A stretch of DNA of 64,000 nucleotides from an uncultured Flavobacteriaceae bacterium. Its GTDB lineage: Bacteria; Bacteroidota; Bacteroidia; Flavobacteriales; Flavobacteriaceae. The notes below the pieces were generated by a model. That model ran no database searches. It saw only the letters and a list, made by a program, of their open reading frames with translations, and had not been told where the DNA came from. This document shows positions 45,481-54,191 of this stretch, piece by piece. Where the stretch lies: the NCBI GenBank assembly GCA_938092005.1, contig CALKOU010000002.1:1-64000 (forward strand), given 5' to 3'. Numbering within the stretch: position 1 is the stretch's first letter; every line of letters starts with the position of its first letter. Made by a program: the position numbers and the translations under genes.

Positions 45481-46213
45481 GTAGTGAATTGAACATCAGT
45501 AGGTGTTGAAGACCACTTAGTATTAGATCATCGCTCGCAAATATGGGGTATTTTATGTTTTTAATCAAAAAATTGGCGTCTCCGCCTGTTAAAATTATGG
45601 TAAAATTGCCAAACTTTTTAGAAAACGCTTCAATTTGAGCATGTATTTCTGCTACAACACCTGCTTCTACGCCCAATGACATGCTGGTAGCTGTTGAAAT
45701 TCCCATTTCAGGAATTGTATCAATTGGGTCTAAAAGCGGCAAATTTGCAGTAAACATATGTAAAGCGCTATACCGCATGCCTCGCCCTGGCGAAATAGCG
45801 CCACCAGCATGATGTCCGGAGGCGTCTAAATAATCATACGTAATGCAACTCCCCGCGTCTATAATAAGTACTGAAGTGTTTGGGTGCGTAAGCATGGCTC
45901 CTGCTAATCCAGCTCTGCGGTCGGTGCCTAGTGCATGGATATTGTCATAGGCACTGGAAAAGGGATATCGGGTGGTATCGTCAATAAAAACAACATCACA
46001 CGACTTTGGAAGCAACGAAAGAATCTGTTTTGTAATTGCGCCAACCGTACCAACAAGCACTTTTGTAAAAGGCGTTTGTTGATGAAATAGGTCCCATTCA
46101 TTTGAGTCCCAATGGGTACATAAACCGCTGTCTAACAGCTTACCAGCCTCAAAGTAACCGTATTTGGTATGTGTATTACCAATGTCCAATACCAAATGCT
46201 TTGTCTTGCTCAT
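45470..46213 (-). CDS. coaX: Type III pantothenate kinase
   Basis: The frame is open to 46252, but I chose the ATG at 46213 (MSKTKHLVLDIGNTHTKYGY). About 247 aa. ASKHA-fold motifs: DIGNTHTKYG (about 9), GTDRRAGLAGA (about 94) and IDAGSCITYDYLD (about 116). It phosphorylates pantothenate in CoA synthesis without the usual CoA feedback. First gene of the leftward cluster; the tRNA-Phe promoter is divergent from it. Confidence 0.93.
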   Translation of the reverse strand: MSKTKHLVLDIGNTHTKYGYFEAGKLLDSGLCTHWDSNEWDLFHQQTPFTKVLVGTVGAITKQILSLLPKSCDVVFIDDTTRYPFSSAYDNIHALGTDRRAGLAGAMLTHPNTSVLIIDAGSCITYDYLDASGHHAGGAISPGRGMRYSALHMFTANLPLLDPIDTIPEMGISTATSMSLGVEAGVVAEIHAQIEAFSKKFGNFTIILTGGDANFLIKNIKYPIFASDDLILSGLQHLLMFNSLHEK

Positions 46214-46245
46214 GGAGTAAAAGTAGAAGTTTTTTTCCAAGCGGC

Positions 46246-46276
46246 TTGTCAATTCTTGGAAAGCAAGTATATTTGT
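46246..46276 (+). promoter_or_regulatory. Promoter of tRNA-Phe
   Basis: TTG (46246-46248), 20-bp spacer, TATATTTG (46269-46276). The mature tRNA begins 16 bp later. Confidence 0.65.
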
Positions 46277-46292
46277 GCCTGCATTTTGCAGG

Positions 46293-46365
46293 GTACCTTA
46301 GCTCAGTTGGTAGAGCAAAGGACTGAAAATCCTTGTGTCCCTGGTTCGATTCCTGGAGGTACCAC
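46293..46365 (+). tRNA. tRNA-Phe (anticodon GAA)
   Basis: 73 nt. Acceptor GGTACCT pairs with AGGTACC; D-arm GCTCAGTTGGTAGAGC; anticodon loop CTGAAAA gives GAA; T-arm CCTGGTTCGATTCCTGG. Discriminator A; CCA is not encoded. Confidence 0.96.
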
Positions 46366-46369
46366 AAAC

Positions 46370-46396
46370 CCTTCGCTAACGCGAGGGGTTTTTTTA
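46370..46396 (+). terminator. Terminator after tRNA-Phe
   Basis: CCCTTCGC, loop TAAC, GCGAGGGG, then T7, 4 bp after the tRNA. One G-T wobble in the stem. Confidence 0.85.
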
Positions 46397-46427
46397 TGCT
46401 TAAAAAAATGCATTTATACGTTGTTTC

Positions 46428-47165
46428 TTACAACATCTTCAGTTGCTGTACCTCTGATTGAGACAAATGACGCCAGTGACCACGAGGCAAATCTTTTTTA
46501 GTCAATCCAGCAAACAACACTCGATCCAAGGATATCACTTCGTACCCTAAGTGTTCAAAAATGCGGCGTACAATTCGGTTTCGACCCGAATGCAACGCAA
46601 TGCCAACCTCGCGCTTAGAGGCGCCCTGTACAAAACTTACCTCATCAGCCTTGATAGCTCCGTCGTCTAAGGTAATACCTGCTTTGATGCTTTGTAAATG
46701 TTGACCACTGACGTTCTTGTCAAGAACCACATGATATAGTTTTTTCACTCCCGTACTGGGGTGGGTTAGCTTCTTTGCTAAATCCCCGTCGTTAGTAAAC
46801 AACAACAATCCCGTAGTAGGACGGTCTAATCTACCAACGGGCACAACACGTGCCTTAGTAGCATTGGCAACCAAGTCCATAACCGTTTTACGTCCTTTTT
46901 CATCTCTGGTGGTCGTAATAAATCCTTTAGGTTTATTCAAAAGCACATAGGTAGGCTTTTCGGCCTGTAGTCGCTGACCGTCAAAATGAACTTCATCGGT
47001 AGGCTTAACCTTATAGCCCATCTCTGTCATGATTTTATTGTTCACTTTAACCGAACCTAACTTGATGTACATATCGGCTTCTCGTCGCGAGCAAATACCC
47101 GCATGGGCGATATACTTATTTAATCGAATCCCATCTGTGGGTGTTGCTGTTTTTTTCTTATTCAT
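46428..47165 (-). CDS. rluB: 23S rRNA pseudouridine synthase, RsuA/RluB family
   Basis: 245 aa. N-terminal S4 RNA-binding domain (about 14-60: RLNKYIAHAGICSRREAD), then the synthase domain with catalytic Asp in VGRLDRPTTGLLLFTNDGD (about 116) and KLYHVVLDK (about 142). It isomerises a uridine in 23S rRNA. RluB, RluE and RluF subtypes cannot be separated by eye. A TACTTTTG box lies 18 bp upstream (47183-47190). Confidence 0.88.
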   Translation of the reverse strand: MNKKKTATPTDGIRLNKYIAHAGICSRREADMYIKLGSVKVNNKIMTEMGYKVKPTDEVHFDGQRLQAEKPTYVLLNKPKGFITTTRDEKGRKTVMDLVANATKARVVPVGRLDRPTTGLLLFTNDGDLAKKLTHPSTGVKKLYHVVLDKNVSGQHLQSIKAGITLDDGAIKADEVSFVQGASKREVGIALHSGRNRIVRRIFEHLGYEVISLDRVLFAGLTKKDLPRGHWRHLSQSEVQQLKML

Positions 47166-47196
47166 GACGTTGTTATGCCATGCAAAAGTAAGAAGG

Positions 47197-48084
47197 TTAA
47201 ACGTTAAGACGTAGTAATGGTAAACTTATTATCCCAAATAAAATAATAAGCCTTGTAAATTGTAGGAGTAACCCGATGTGGCGTGTTGTTGATAAACGCC
47301 ATAATAACACGAGTAAAACCAATAGTAATATGACAGCTACAGCAAAATAGTAGCGCATGGCATTTAGCTCAAAAAAGGTATAGAGCAACACAATCACCAC
47401 CATGGCGCATGCAATTAAAATACTGATAAGTTTTTTAGTTCTGCGTTCCCCCCAAACTACTGGGAAGGTGTGATAATTCTGTGCCATATCTCCTTTGAGG
47501 TTATACAAATCTTTGATGAACTCTCGAATGCTGATCAGCGTATACAAGTAAGCGGCATGTGTCAAAATCTCCCACGAAAAATTGTTGTAATAAACCGTGA
47601 TGGCAAAAAACGGTAATATGGTAAGGAGCGTACTCGTAAGCGTGCCAAACCACAAGTCACGTTTCAAAAAAGATGAATACAAAAACATGGCAATCATATA
47701 TGCTGTAAAAAACAAAACCGCACGAAAAGACACATAACTTGCTACAAGAAGCGCCATAACAGAGCAAATAAAATACATGGCTAATTTTGTTTTGGCAGAA
47801 ATATGCCGCTCCAGTATGGTTTTTTGTGGACGATTTATTAAGTCTTTTTCTTCATCAAAAAAAGCATTGAAAATGTATCCACCTGATACGCTAAAGGCCG
47901 TTGCCAATACAATGAGCCAAAGCTCGACGTTTTTTAACGTCGGCATGATGTCCATTTTAGAAAAAATAAAAACGGCCGTTAGTAGTTGTGCGAGCATCAG
48001 CACACTAATATTAACCACTCGAACCAACGAAAACAGACCAATTGCTTGTAGAAACAATTGCTTTGATAACCTTGGGGCGCGCAT
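47197..48084 (-). CDS. UbiA family prenyltransferase
   Basis: 295 aa, about eight membrane helices. The first Asp motif is FNAFFDEEKDLINRPQKT (about 67), and the second region is ISIREFIKDLYNLKGD (about 184). It transfers a prenyl chain to an acceptor. Flavobacterial members are often called geranylgeranylglycerol-phosphate geranylgeranyltransferases; the true acceptor is unclear. It lies 1 bp after the mevalonate kinase gene, which supports an isoprenoid context. Confidence 0.88.
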   Translation of the reverse strand: MRAPRLSKQLFLQAIGLFSLVRVVNISVLMLAQLLTAVFIFSKMDIMPTLKNVELWLIVLATAFSVSGGYIFNAFFDEEKDLINRPQKTILERHISAKTKLAMYFICSVMALLVASYVSFRAVLFFTAYMIAMFLYSSFLKRDLWFGTLTSTLLTILPFFAITVYYNNFSWEILTHAAYLYTLISIREFIKDLYNLKGDMAQNYHTFPVVWGERRTKKLISILIACAMVVIVLLYTFFELNAMRYYFAVAVILLLVLLVLLWRLSTTRHIGLLLQFTRLIILFGIISLPLLRLNV

Positions 48085-48085
48085 G

Positions 48086-49015
48086 TTAAAAAGTATAAAC
48101 GACCTCTAACTGATGGTCAGCAAGAAGGGTCTTTGCTTTGGGTAAGTCTTGTGTAAAACCAAGGATATAGCCTCCACCACCCGAACCACATAGTTTTAGA
48201 TAGTAAGCGTTGGTTTCGATTCCCTTTTTCCAAATCGAACGAAAACGTTTTGGAATCATCGGGTTGAAGTGTTCTAATACTACTGAGGAAAGCTTTTTAA
48301 CATCGGAAAACAAATCTGTAATGTTGCCATTTAAAAAGTGCTCAATACAGCGATCCGAAATAGCAATAAACTCATCTTTCATCATTTTGCGAAAAGCAGG
48401 CGCTTCTAAATTGTCTAAAAATATAGAAACCAAAGGTGCTGTTTCGCTTGTCATTCCGCTGTCTAAAAGAAAAACTGCTGCTTTTCCTTTTGGTGATTGC
48501 GAAGGGATACCCGTTGGCTCGATTTTCGATTTTGAATGAATCAAAATGGGTAAGCTCAAAAAGCTATTCAATGGATCTAGGCCAGATGATTTACCGTGGA
48601 AAAACGATTCCATCGTTGCAAAAATAGTCTTAAGCGTGGTTAGCTTTTCACGGGTTAGATTTTCAAGTACTGTAATTTTTTCAATAGCATAACGATCGTA
48701 AATTGCAGCTACCAAAGCACCACTACTTCCCACGCCGTAACCTTGTGGAATACTGCTGTCAAAGTACATTCCCTTGTCCAAGTCGGCTTGCAAGCGCTTG
48801 TGATCAAACTGAACCAGTTCACTTTCAAGAGTGGTTAGGTGTTGGGCAAATGCTATAAGTTTTTGATTGGATGAAATAGCTGTCTCGGAAGTATTGTCAT
48901 CCATCCGCAACGCACCTTTGTAGTAGTTGTATGGAATCGATAAGCCTTTGGCGTTTTTGATGATACCATATTCTCCAAAGAGTAATATTTTTGCGTAAAA
49001 CAGTGGTCCTTTCAC
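48086..49015 (-). CDS. Mevalonate kinase-like GHMP kinase
   Basis: 309 aa. GHMP ATP loop IPQGYGVGSSGALVAAIYDR (about 89), the N-terminal AKILLFGEYGI, and the C-terminal KLCGSGGGGYILGF (about 277). Together with the downstream UbiA and upstream decarboxylase genes it indicates use of the mevalonate route to IPP. Mevalonate kinase is the best fit; phosphomevalonate kinase is less likely. Confidence 0.88.
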   Translation of the reverse strand: MKGPLFYAKILLFGEYGIIKNAKGLSIPYNYYKGALRMDDNTSETAISSNQKLIAFAQHLTTLESELVQFDHKRLQADLDKGMYFDSSIPQGYGVGSSGALVAAIYDRYAIEKITVLENLTREKLTTLKTIFATMESFFHGKSSGLDPLNSFLSLPILIHSKSKIEPTGIPSQSPKGKAAVFLLDSGMTSETAPLVSIFLDNLEAPAFRKMMKDEFIAISDRCIEHFLNGNITDLFSDVKKLSSVVLEHFNPMIPKRFRSIWKKGIETNAYYLKLCGSGGGGYILGFTQDLPKAKTLLADHQLEVVYTF

Positions 49016-49024
49016 GTCACAAAT

Positions 49025-50098
49025 TTAGGCTTTTTTTATTCCCACACCAACCCTGTCGTGCACACATTGACGGTTTTCGCAAAAGGATAGCAGATCACTT
49101 TCGATAAATGCCATGACTTCTTTTGCTACATTTTTTGGGTAAAGTACGTGAACATTAGCTCCTGCATCTAGCGTAAAACAAACGGGAATGTTGGTTTTAG
49201 TCCTAAAGCTCCATATTGCCTGAATGATATGAAGCGTGTTTGGCTGCATCAAAATAAAATACGGGTCAGAAGTCATCATCATGGCATGCAAATCCAAAGC
49301 TTCTTTTTCCACAATAGGAATAAATGCATCCAAATCACCGCTTTGCAAAACGGGCACTAAATTCTTTAGTTGCCTATTGGCTTGTGCAAACCGTTGTTCG
49401 GCATACGGGTGGTTGTGCATAAGTTGATGTCCCAACGTACTGCTCACTTGTTTTTGCCCCTTATCTACCAATAAAATGGTATCGCAGTAGGATTGAAATA
49501 CAGGGTGAATCGCATCAACGCCAACTGCCACTAAATCGGATGAATGTGGTATGGCTTCGTGGGCACCCCATGCCATCATGGGACCTTGAATGCTCCTACT
49601 AGCACTCCCCGATCCTAACCTTGCCAAAAAGGATGTTTTTTCTTTCTTTAGGTCTTCACTCATAGGTGATAATTGTGCTTCCAAATCCATCAAGCAAGCA
49701 GCCAAAGCAGCCATAGACGAAGCGGAAGAAGCAATACCGCTACTATGTGGAAAGGTGTTGTGTGAACTTATTTCAAGTGTGTAGTGAAGTAAAAAGGACT
49801 GATAAAGCACTATTTGTTCAAAAAAAGTTTCCAGTTTTGGACGAAAACTAGGCTTTTCTTCTCCTTCAAAAACAATACGAAACGAGACGGTTTCGGTTGG
49901 GGTTTTTAGTGGTTTAAAGGTTACCGCTGTTTGTGTGAAGGCATCGGAAAGAGTAAAGCTAAGCGATGCGTTTTTAGGAAGTTGTGGTGCCGTTTTGCCC
50001 CAATATTTTATAAGTGCAATATTGCTAGGCGCCTGCCATACCGTATGGAATACGTCTAGTCTCGGTTTTCTATTTTTAAATATAAAGCGTTGTTCCAT
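49025..50098 (-). CDS. mvaD: Diphosphomevalonate decarboxylase
   Basis: 357 aa. Typical segments: APSNIALIKYWGK (about 24), HNTFPHSSGIASSASSMAA (about 113), LGSGSASRSIQGPMM (about 156) and TLDAGANVHVLY (about 308). It converts diphosphomevalonate to isopentenyl diphosphate with ATP. First gene of the leftward mevalonate group; TATATTTG is at 50105-50112, just before the ATG. Confidence 0.94.
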   Translation of the reverse strand: MEQRFIFKNRKPRLDVFHTVWQAPSNIALIKYWGKTAPQLPKNASLSFTLSDAFTQTAVTFKPLKTPTETVSFRIVFEGEEKPSFRPKLETFFEQIVLYQSFLLHYTLEISSHNTFPHSSGIASSASSMAALAACLMDLEAQLSPMSEDLKKEKTSFLARLGSGSASRSIQGPMMAWGAHEAIPHSSDLVAVGVDAIHPVFQSYCDTILLVDKGQKQVSSTLGHQLMHNHPYAEQRFAQANRQLKNLVPVLQSGDLDAFIPIVEKEALDLHAMMMTSDPYFILMQPNTLHIIQAIWSFRTKTNIPVCFTLDAGANVHVLYPKNVAKEVMAFIESDLLSFCENRQCVHDRVGVGIKKA

Positions 50099-50163
50099 AC
50101 CCTACAAATATACACTGTAACATGATGTTTTTCTATCAAAAAAAGCGCTTAAATTATTTTTTA

Positions 50164-50171
50164 TACTTTTG
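50164..50171 (+). promoter_or_regulatory. -7 box TACTTTTG
   Basis: TAnnTTTG match 26 bp before the 135-aa membrane protein gene; no clear -33 box. Confidence 0.4.
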
Positions 50172-50197
50172 AGGTACTTAACCAAAATCAAATTATT

Positions 50198-50605
50198 ATG
50201 TTTTCAAAATCTATCATATGGTCTACTATTGTGGCCTTTTTGTTTTTTTATTTTATACCTGCTGGTTTTTATGCTGTAACTACAGATTGCTTTGAAGAGT
50301 ATGTGTTAATTGACATCATGCGGACTGAGATAATGCCTGGTATATTAGCGGTTGGTGTTCTGCTACTAGCCTATGCATTTGTGCGTATTTTCCAAAAGTG
50401 GGCGGGTGGAGACTTTAATAATAAAAATGGATTTGTTTTCGGATTGTGGATAGCCCTTTTAGAAACTATTTCAATAGGCTTTATACGGTATTCAACTACT
50501 GATGCTTTTGAAGCTCCTTTCTACGCGCTAGATAGCATTTACTGGCTTGCCATGTACGTAATAGGTGGTGTTTTAGTTGCTATTGTTTCGAGAAAAACAA
50601 GTTAA
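50198..50605 (+). CDS. Hypothetical membrane protein, 135 aa
   Basis: Four hydrophobic helices (about 5-26, 48-67, 80-98 and 108-128) separated by short charged loops, including FQKWAGGDFNNKNG. No family recognised with confidence. Single gene with its own -7 box and a strong terminator. Confidence 0.7.
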   Translation: MFSKSIIWSTIVAFLFFYFIPAGFYAVTTDCFEEYVLIDIMRTEIMPGILAVGVLLLAYAFVRIFQKWAGGDFNNKNGFVFGLWIALLETISIGFIRYSTTDAFEAPFYALDSIYWLAMYVIGGVLVAIVSRKTS

Positions 50606-50625
50606 ACGATATCACTTAAAAAAAT

Positions 50626-50652
50626 AAAAGCCTCCATAATGGAGGCTTTTTT
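50626..50652. terminator. Bidirectional terminator
   Basis: AAAAGCCTCCA, loop TAA, TGGAGGCTTTTTT. A and T runs on both sides let it serve the rightward membrane protein gene and the leftward nifU-like gene. Confidence 0.9.
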
Positions 50653-50683
50653 ATTGTTGTACAATCTATGAATTGGACTATAA

Positions 50684-50914
50684 CTAATCCACACTAACCA
50701 CTTCTTGTATTTCAGGAGCATGCTTTTTGATGGTTAATTCTACGCCTTGTTTTAAGGTCATTTGATTTACAGCACAACCCACACACGCACCCAAAAGTTG
50801 TACCTTAACCGTGGCGTCTTCAATACCAATTAAAGCAATATCACCTCCGTCCGATTTCAAGAAAGGACGAATTTCCTCTAGGGCTGTTTCTACACGTTGA
50901 TTTAGGTCAGACAT
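50684..50914 (-). CDS. NifU-type Fe-S scaffold protein
   Basis: 76-aa NifU C-terminal domain with the cluster-binding CVGC motif in LLGACVGCAVNQMTLKQGVE. It holds and transfers Fe-S clusters. It is 5 bp after the Mrp-type ATPase gene, which has a related Fe-S carrier role. Confidence 0.92.
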   Translation of the reverse strand: MSDLNQRVETALEEIRPFLKSDGGDIALIGIEDATVKVQLLGACVGCAVNQMTLKQGVELTIKKHAPEIQEVVSVD

Positions 50915-50919
50915 ATGGT

Positions 50920-52059
50920 TTATTTTTTAGTTACGGCGGCACAGCCAGCCATGGTGGTTATTTTAATAGCCTCAGTGGGCGGTAGTTGTTCGTTTCGTTG
51001 CACCACTTGCTGCACAACAGCTCTTGTTACTTCAATAAAAGCTTGGGTAACCTCTGTTTGTTCTTGCATAGCAGCAGGACGTCCTACGTCACCTGCTTCA
51101 CGTATACTTTGCACAAGAGGCAACTCTCCCAAAAATGGAACTTTCAGGTCTTCTGCTAAGTACTTAGCTCCCGCCTTTCCAAAAATATAGTATTTATTTT
51201 CAGGCAATTCTTCTGGTGTGAAATAGGCCATATTTTCAATAACACCCAGTACAGGGACTTGGATATTTTCTTGTTGAAACATCGCAACTCCTTTCTTAGC
51301 ATCGGCAAGTGCAACAGCCTGCGGCGTACTCACAACCACAGCTCCTGTTATGGGCAGTGACTGCATAATACTCAAGTGAATATCACCTGTGCCTGGTGGC
51401 AAATCAATAAGTAAAAAATCAAGGTCACCCCAAGCAGCATCAAAAATCATCTGGTTAAGGGCTTTTGCTGCCATAGGCCCACGCCATATTACCGCTTGGT
51501 CTGGTTTGGTAAAAAAACCAATCGACAACATTTTTACACCAAAATTCGCTACAGGTACCATTTTGGAAACGCCATCAATATTTTTGGCAAGCGGGCGTTC
51601 GTTAGCCACATCAAACATGATAGGCATCGAAGGACCGTAAATATCTGCGTCCAACACTCCCACTTTAAAGCCCATATTGGCCAACGAAACGGCTAGGTTT
51701 GCTGTTACTGTAGACTTACCCACTCCGCCCTTTCCAGAAGCAACGGCTACAATGTTTTGTATCCCATCAATAGGCTTGCCTTTAATCAAGTTTGCTTCCT
51801 TTTTTTGAGGTGCTTCAACAGTGATATTGACCGATATTTTTGCTTTTTCATTAACCGTGTCATGAATTACTTTCATGATGGAAACCTCTGCCTTTTTCTT
51901 TGCTTGTAATGCAGGGTTTTGCATTACGACGTCTATGACCACTTCATCACCAAAAATATTGATGTTTTTAACAGCATTACGTTCCATTATGTTTTTGCCA
52001 TCACCAGGCAAACTAATGGTTGAAAGTGCTTCTTCGATAGCGGTACGTGTAATTTTCAT
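50920..52059 (-). CDS. apbC: Mrp/NBP35-type P-loop ATPase, Fe-S carrier
   Basis: 379 aa. N-terminal MIP18/DUF59-like domain (about 1-90), then Walker A ASGKGGVGKSTVTANLAV (about 107) and LLIDLPPGTGDIHLS (about 216). The usual C-terminal CxxC is not evident at the tail (TTMAGCAAVTKK), as in many Bacteroidota forms. Thought to load Fe-S clusters on target proteins; pairs with the NifU-like gene. Confidence 0.92.
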   Translation of the reverse strand: MKITRTAIEEALSTISLPGDGKNIMERNAVKNINIFGDEVVIDVVMQNPALQAKKKAEVSIMKVIHDTVNEKAKISVNITVEAPQKKEANLIKGKPIDGIQNIVAVASGKGGVGKSTVTANLAVSLANMGFKVGVLDADIYGPSMPIMFDVANERPLAKNIDGVSKMVPVANFGVKMLSIGFFTKPDQAVIWRGPMAAKALNQMIFDAAWGDLDFLLIDLPPGTGDIHLSIMQSLPITGAVVVSTPQAVALADAKKGVAMFQQENIQVPVLGVIENMAYFTPEELPENKYYIFGKAGAKYLAEDLKVPFLGELPLVQSIREAGDVGRPAAMQEQTEVTQAFIEVTRAVVQQVVQRNEQLPPTEAIKITTMAGCAAVTKK

Positions 52060-52107
52060 TCAGTCTAAATAAGCATACAAATATAGCGTATAGCATTAAG
52101 ATTACAG

Positions 52108-52431
52108 CTATAGGTTTGGATCCCAAAAAACGGCATCAAAGTTTTGTATCTGGTCTTGGTTTACCACATGCCCTTCAGCTTCTAAAAGCTGTTGCATGGT
52201 ATTGATTCCCCCAAAATGGTGCTTCCCCGTAAGCATCCCATTTCGATTAACAACACGGTGCGCTGGTACATCTTCTCGTGAATGTGCAGCATTCATGGCA
52301 TAACCTACCGTTCGAGCACTTTTAGCAGCGCCCAAAAATCGAGCAATAGCGCCGTAACTTGTTACCTGACCATAAGGTATTTGACGTACAACTTCATACA
52401 CACGATCGAAAAAATCATTGGTTTGAGACAT
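52108..52431 (-). CDS. MGMT-like (alkyltransferase-like) DNA-binding protein
   Basis: 107 aa, only the C-terminal DNA-binding domain of MGMT: VRQIPYGQVTSYGAIARFLG (about 15) and helix-turn-helix AKSARTVGYAMNAAH. The methyl-acceptor PCHR motif is PAHR (Ala in place of Cys, about residue 57), so alkyl transfer is not expected. Such ATL proteins bind O6-alkylguanine and flag it for nucleotide excision repair. Confidence 0.88.
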   Translation of the reverse strand: MSQTNDFFDRVYEVVRQIPYGQVTSYGAIARFLGAAKSARTVGYAMNAAHSREDVPAHRVVNRNGMLTGKHHFGGINTMQQLLEAEGHVVNQDQIQNFDAVFWDPNL

Positions 52432-53104
52432 GGGTAGGGAATGAAAACTTAAGATATGTTATGGGAATGCCTTGCTCGCGATACTGCTGTTCGTAAAACG
52501 TTTGAATGCCAACAACATCTTGAGGCGCATGAACATAATGGTAAATATCATGATGTGCCATTTGTGGTTTAATGCCCCAACCGTCTAAAAGTCCGAGTGT
52601 ATAGCCATGTAAGAAAGAGGAATCTGTTTTTAAATGCAGGACGCCCTCTGGCTTTAGAATATTTTGGTATCTGCGAAGGAATATTGGGTTTGTTAGACGA
52701 TGATGGGTGCGCTTGAATTTATATTGTGGATCGGGAAATGTGATCCAAATTTCCGATACTTCGTCTTGGGCAAAAACTTGTTCAACCAATTCTATTTGTG
52801 TACGAACAAAAGCAACATTGGTCAAGTCTTCTTCAAGAGCTGTTTTAGCTCCTCGCCAAAAACGCGCACCTTTAATATCAATCCCAATATAGTTTATGTT
52901 TGGGTTTTTACGCGCAAGACCTACGGTGTACTCCCCTTTACCACAACCCAACTCAACCACGATGGGATTGTTGTTTTGAAAATAGGAAGACCACATCCCT
53001 TTGCGTGAAAAATCCCCTGCAAGCAGTGCCTCACGAGTCGGTTGAATCACATTTTCGAAAGACTCGTTTTCCTTAAAACGTTTTAATTTGTTTTTACTTC
53101 CCAC
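52415..53104 (-). CDS. trmB: tRNA (guanine-N7-)-methyltransferase
   Basis: 229 aa. SAM site VVELGCGKGEYTVGLARKNP (about 49), IGIDIKGARFW (about 72) and IWITFPDPQYKFKRTHHRL (about 119), the latter typical of TrmB. Methylates G46 of tRNA. Overlaps the MGMT-like gene by 17 bp. Confidence 0.95.
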   Translation of the reverse strand: MGSKNKLKRFKENESFENVIQPTREALLAGDFSRKGMWSSYFQNNNPIVVELGCGKGEYTVGLARKNPNINYIGIDIKGARFWRGAKTALEEDLTNVAFVRTQIELVEQVFAQDEVSEIWITFPDPQYKFKRTHHRLTNPIFLRRYQNILKPEGVLHLKTDSSFLHGYTLGLLDGWGIKPQMAHHDIYHYVHAPQDVVGIQTFYEQQYREQGIPITYLKFSFPTHVSNQ

Positions 53105-53113
53105 AAGATGGTA

Positions 53114-54190
53114 TTATGCTACCTCAGCAAAATTGCCTTTTTCTAAGGTAAATGAAAATTCAGAGCCTATTTCGGGCTGACTCTCCACCAAGATTTGTTC
53201 GCCGTGTGCCTCAATTATATGCTTAACAATCGCAAGGCCAAGGCCAGACCCTCCCATGCTTCGATTTCCACTTTTATCTACACGATAAAACCGCTCAAAT
53301 AATCTAGGCAGGTGTTCCTCTTCAATTCCTTCTCCGTTGTCACGAATACGAACAATAATTTTGTCTTCATAAATAGGTTGTATACTAACTTCTGTCGTTC
53401 CCTTATTCTTGCCGTATTTAATCGAATTCATAACAAGATTCGTCACCACTTGCTGGATGCGTTCTTGGTCGGCAAAAACAGGGATAGCTAGTTCATATTT
53501 TTGATCAAATTCAAGACGTATATTAGATTTGGAAGCCTGCATTTCTAGCATTTCAAAAACACTTTGGATTAAGGCAACAATGTCAAAGTTCTGTGTATCC
53601 AACTCCGTATTCTCTTTTTCTAACTTGGTTAGCAAATCAAGGTCTTTTACAATATACGTAAGACGCTCTACCCCTTTACTAGCACGTTCCAAATACTTCT
53701 TATTCACAGCAGAATCTTTGTAAGCACCGTCTAAAAGAGTAAGAATATAACCTTGCACCGTAAACAACGGCGTTTTAAGTTCGTGGGCAACATTACCCAA
53801 AAACTCTCTTCGAAAAGCAGCCTGATCTTTAAGACTGTCTATTTCTACGCTACGTTTGAGTGCTAACTCTTTAACGTTTTCTAGTAAGGAGTCCATGTTG
53901 TCCGTGATAAGAATATCGTTTAATTCACCGCGAAAGTTGGGCTCCAAATCCTGATATAATTGCTTTACTTCCTTGTACATAAACCTATCGATTCGATAAT
54001 AGAAAAGCAAAAACGAAATTGTAAAAATAATTACCACAGAGAGAGCCAGAGGTGCTATTTTATCGTAACCAAAAGGTTTTTCATCTGTAAATGTCACCAA
54101 CATAACGGCATTCAACAAAACAATAAAAACCGTTATAAACGCAGATGAAATTAGCGAAAAACGATAGGAATTTTGTGGTCTTTTAGCCAT
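53114..54190 (-). CDS. Sensor histidine kinase (PhoR-like)
   Basis: 358 aa. Two membrane helices (about 9-32 and 42-65) with almost no periplasmic loop, a linker without PAS domain, H-box FLGNVAHELKTPLFTVQGY (about 130), N-box NLVMNSIKYGKNKG (about 250) and GGSGLGLAIVKHI (about 312). With such a short outside loop it may sense a membrane or partner-protein signal. It follows its response regulator by 1 bp. Confidence 0.93.
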   Translation of the reverse strand: MAKRPQNSYRFSLISSAFITVFIVLLNAVMLVTFTDEKPFGYDKIAPLALSVVIIFTISFLLFYYRIDRFMYKEVKQLYQDLEPNFRGELNDILITDNMDSLLENVKELALKRSVEIDSLKDQAAFRREFLGNVAHELKTPLFTVQGYILTLLDGAYKDSAVNKKYLERASKGVERLTYIVKDLDLLTKLEKENTELDTQNFDIVALIQSVFEMLEMQASKSNIRLEFDQKYELAIPVFADQERIQQVVTNLVMNSIKYGKNKGTTEVSIQPIYEDKIIVRIRDNGEGIEEEHLPRLFERFYRVDKSGNRSMGGSGLGLAIVKHIIEAHGEQILVESQPEIGSEFSFTLEKGNFAEVA

Positions 54191-54191
54191 G

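Noticed and set aside
52108-52431. Active O6-methylguanine methyltransferase
   Set aside because: The acceptor cysteine is Ala (PAHR) and the N-terminal domain is missing.
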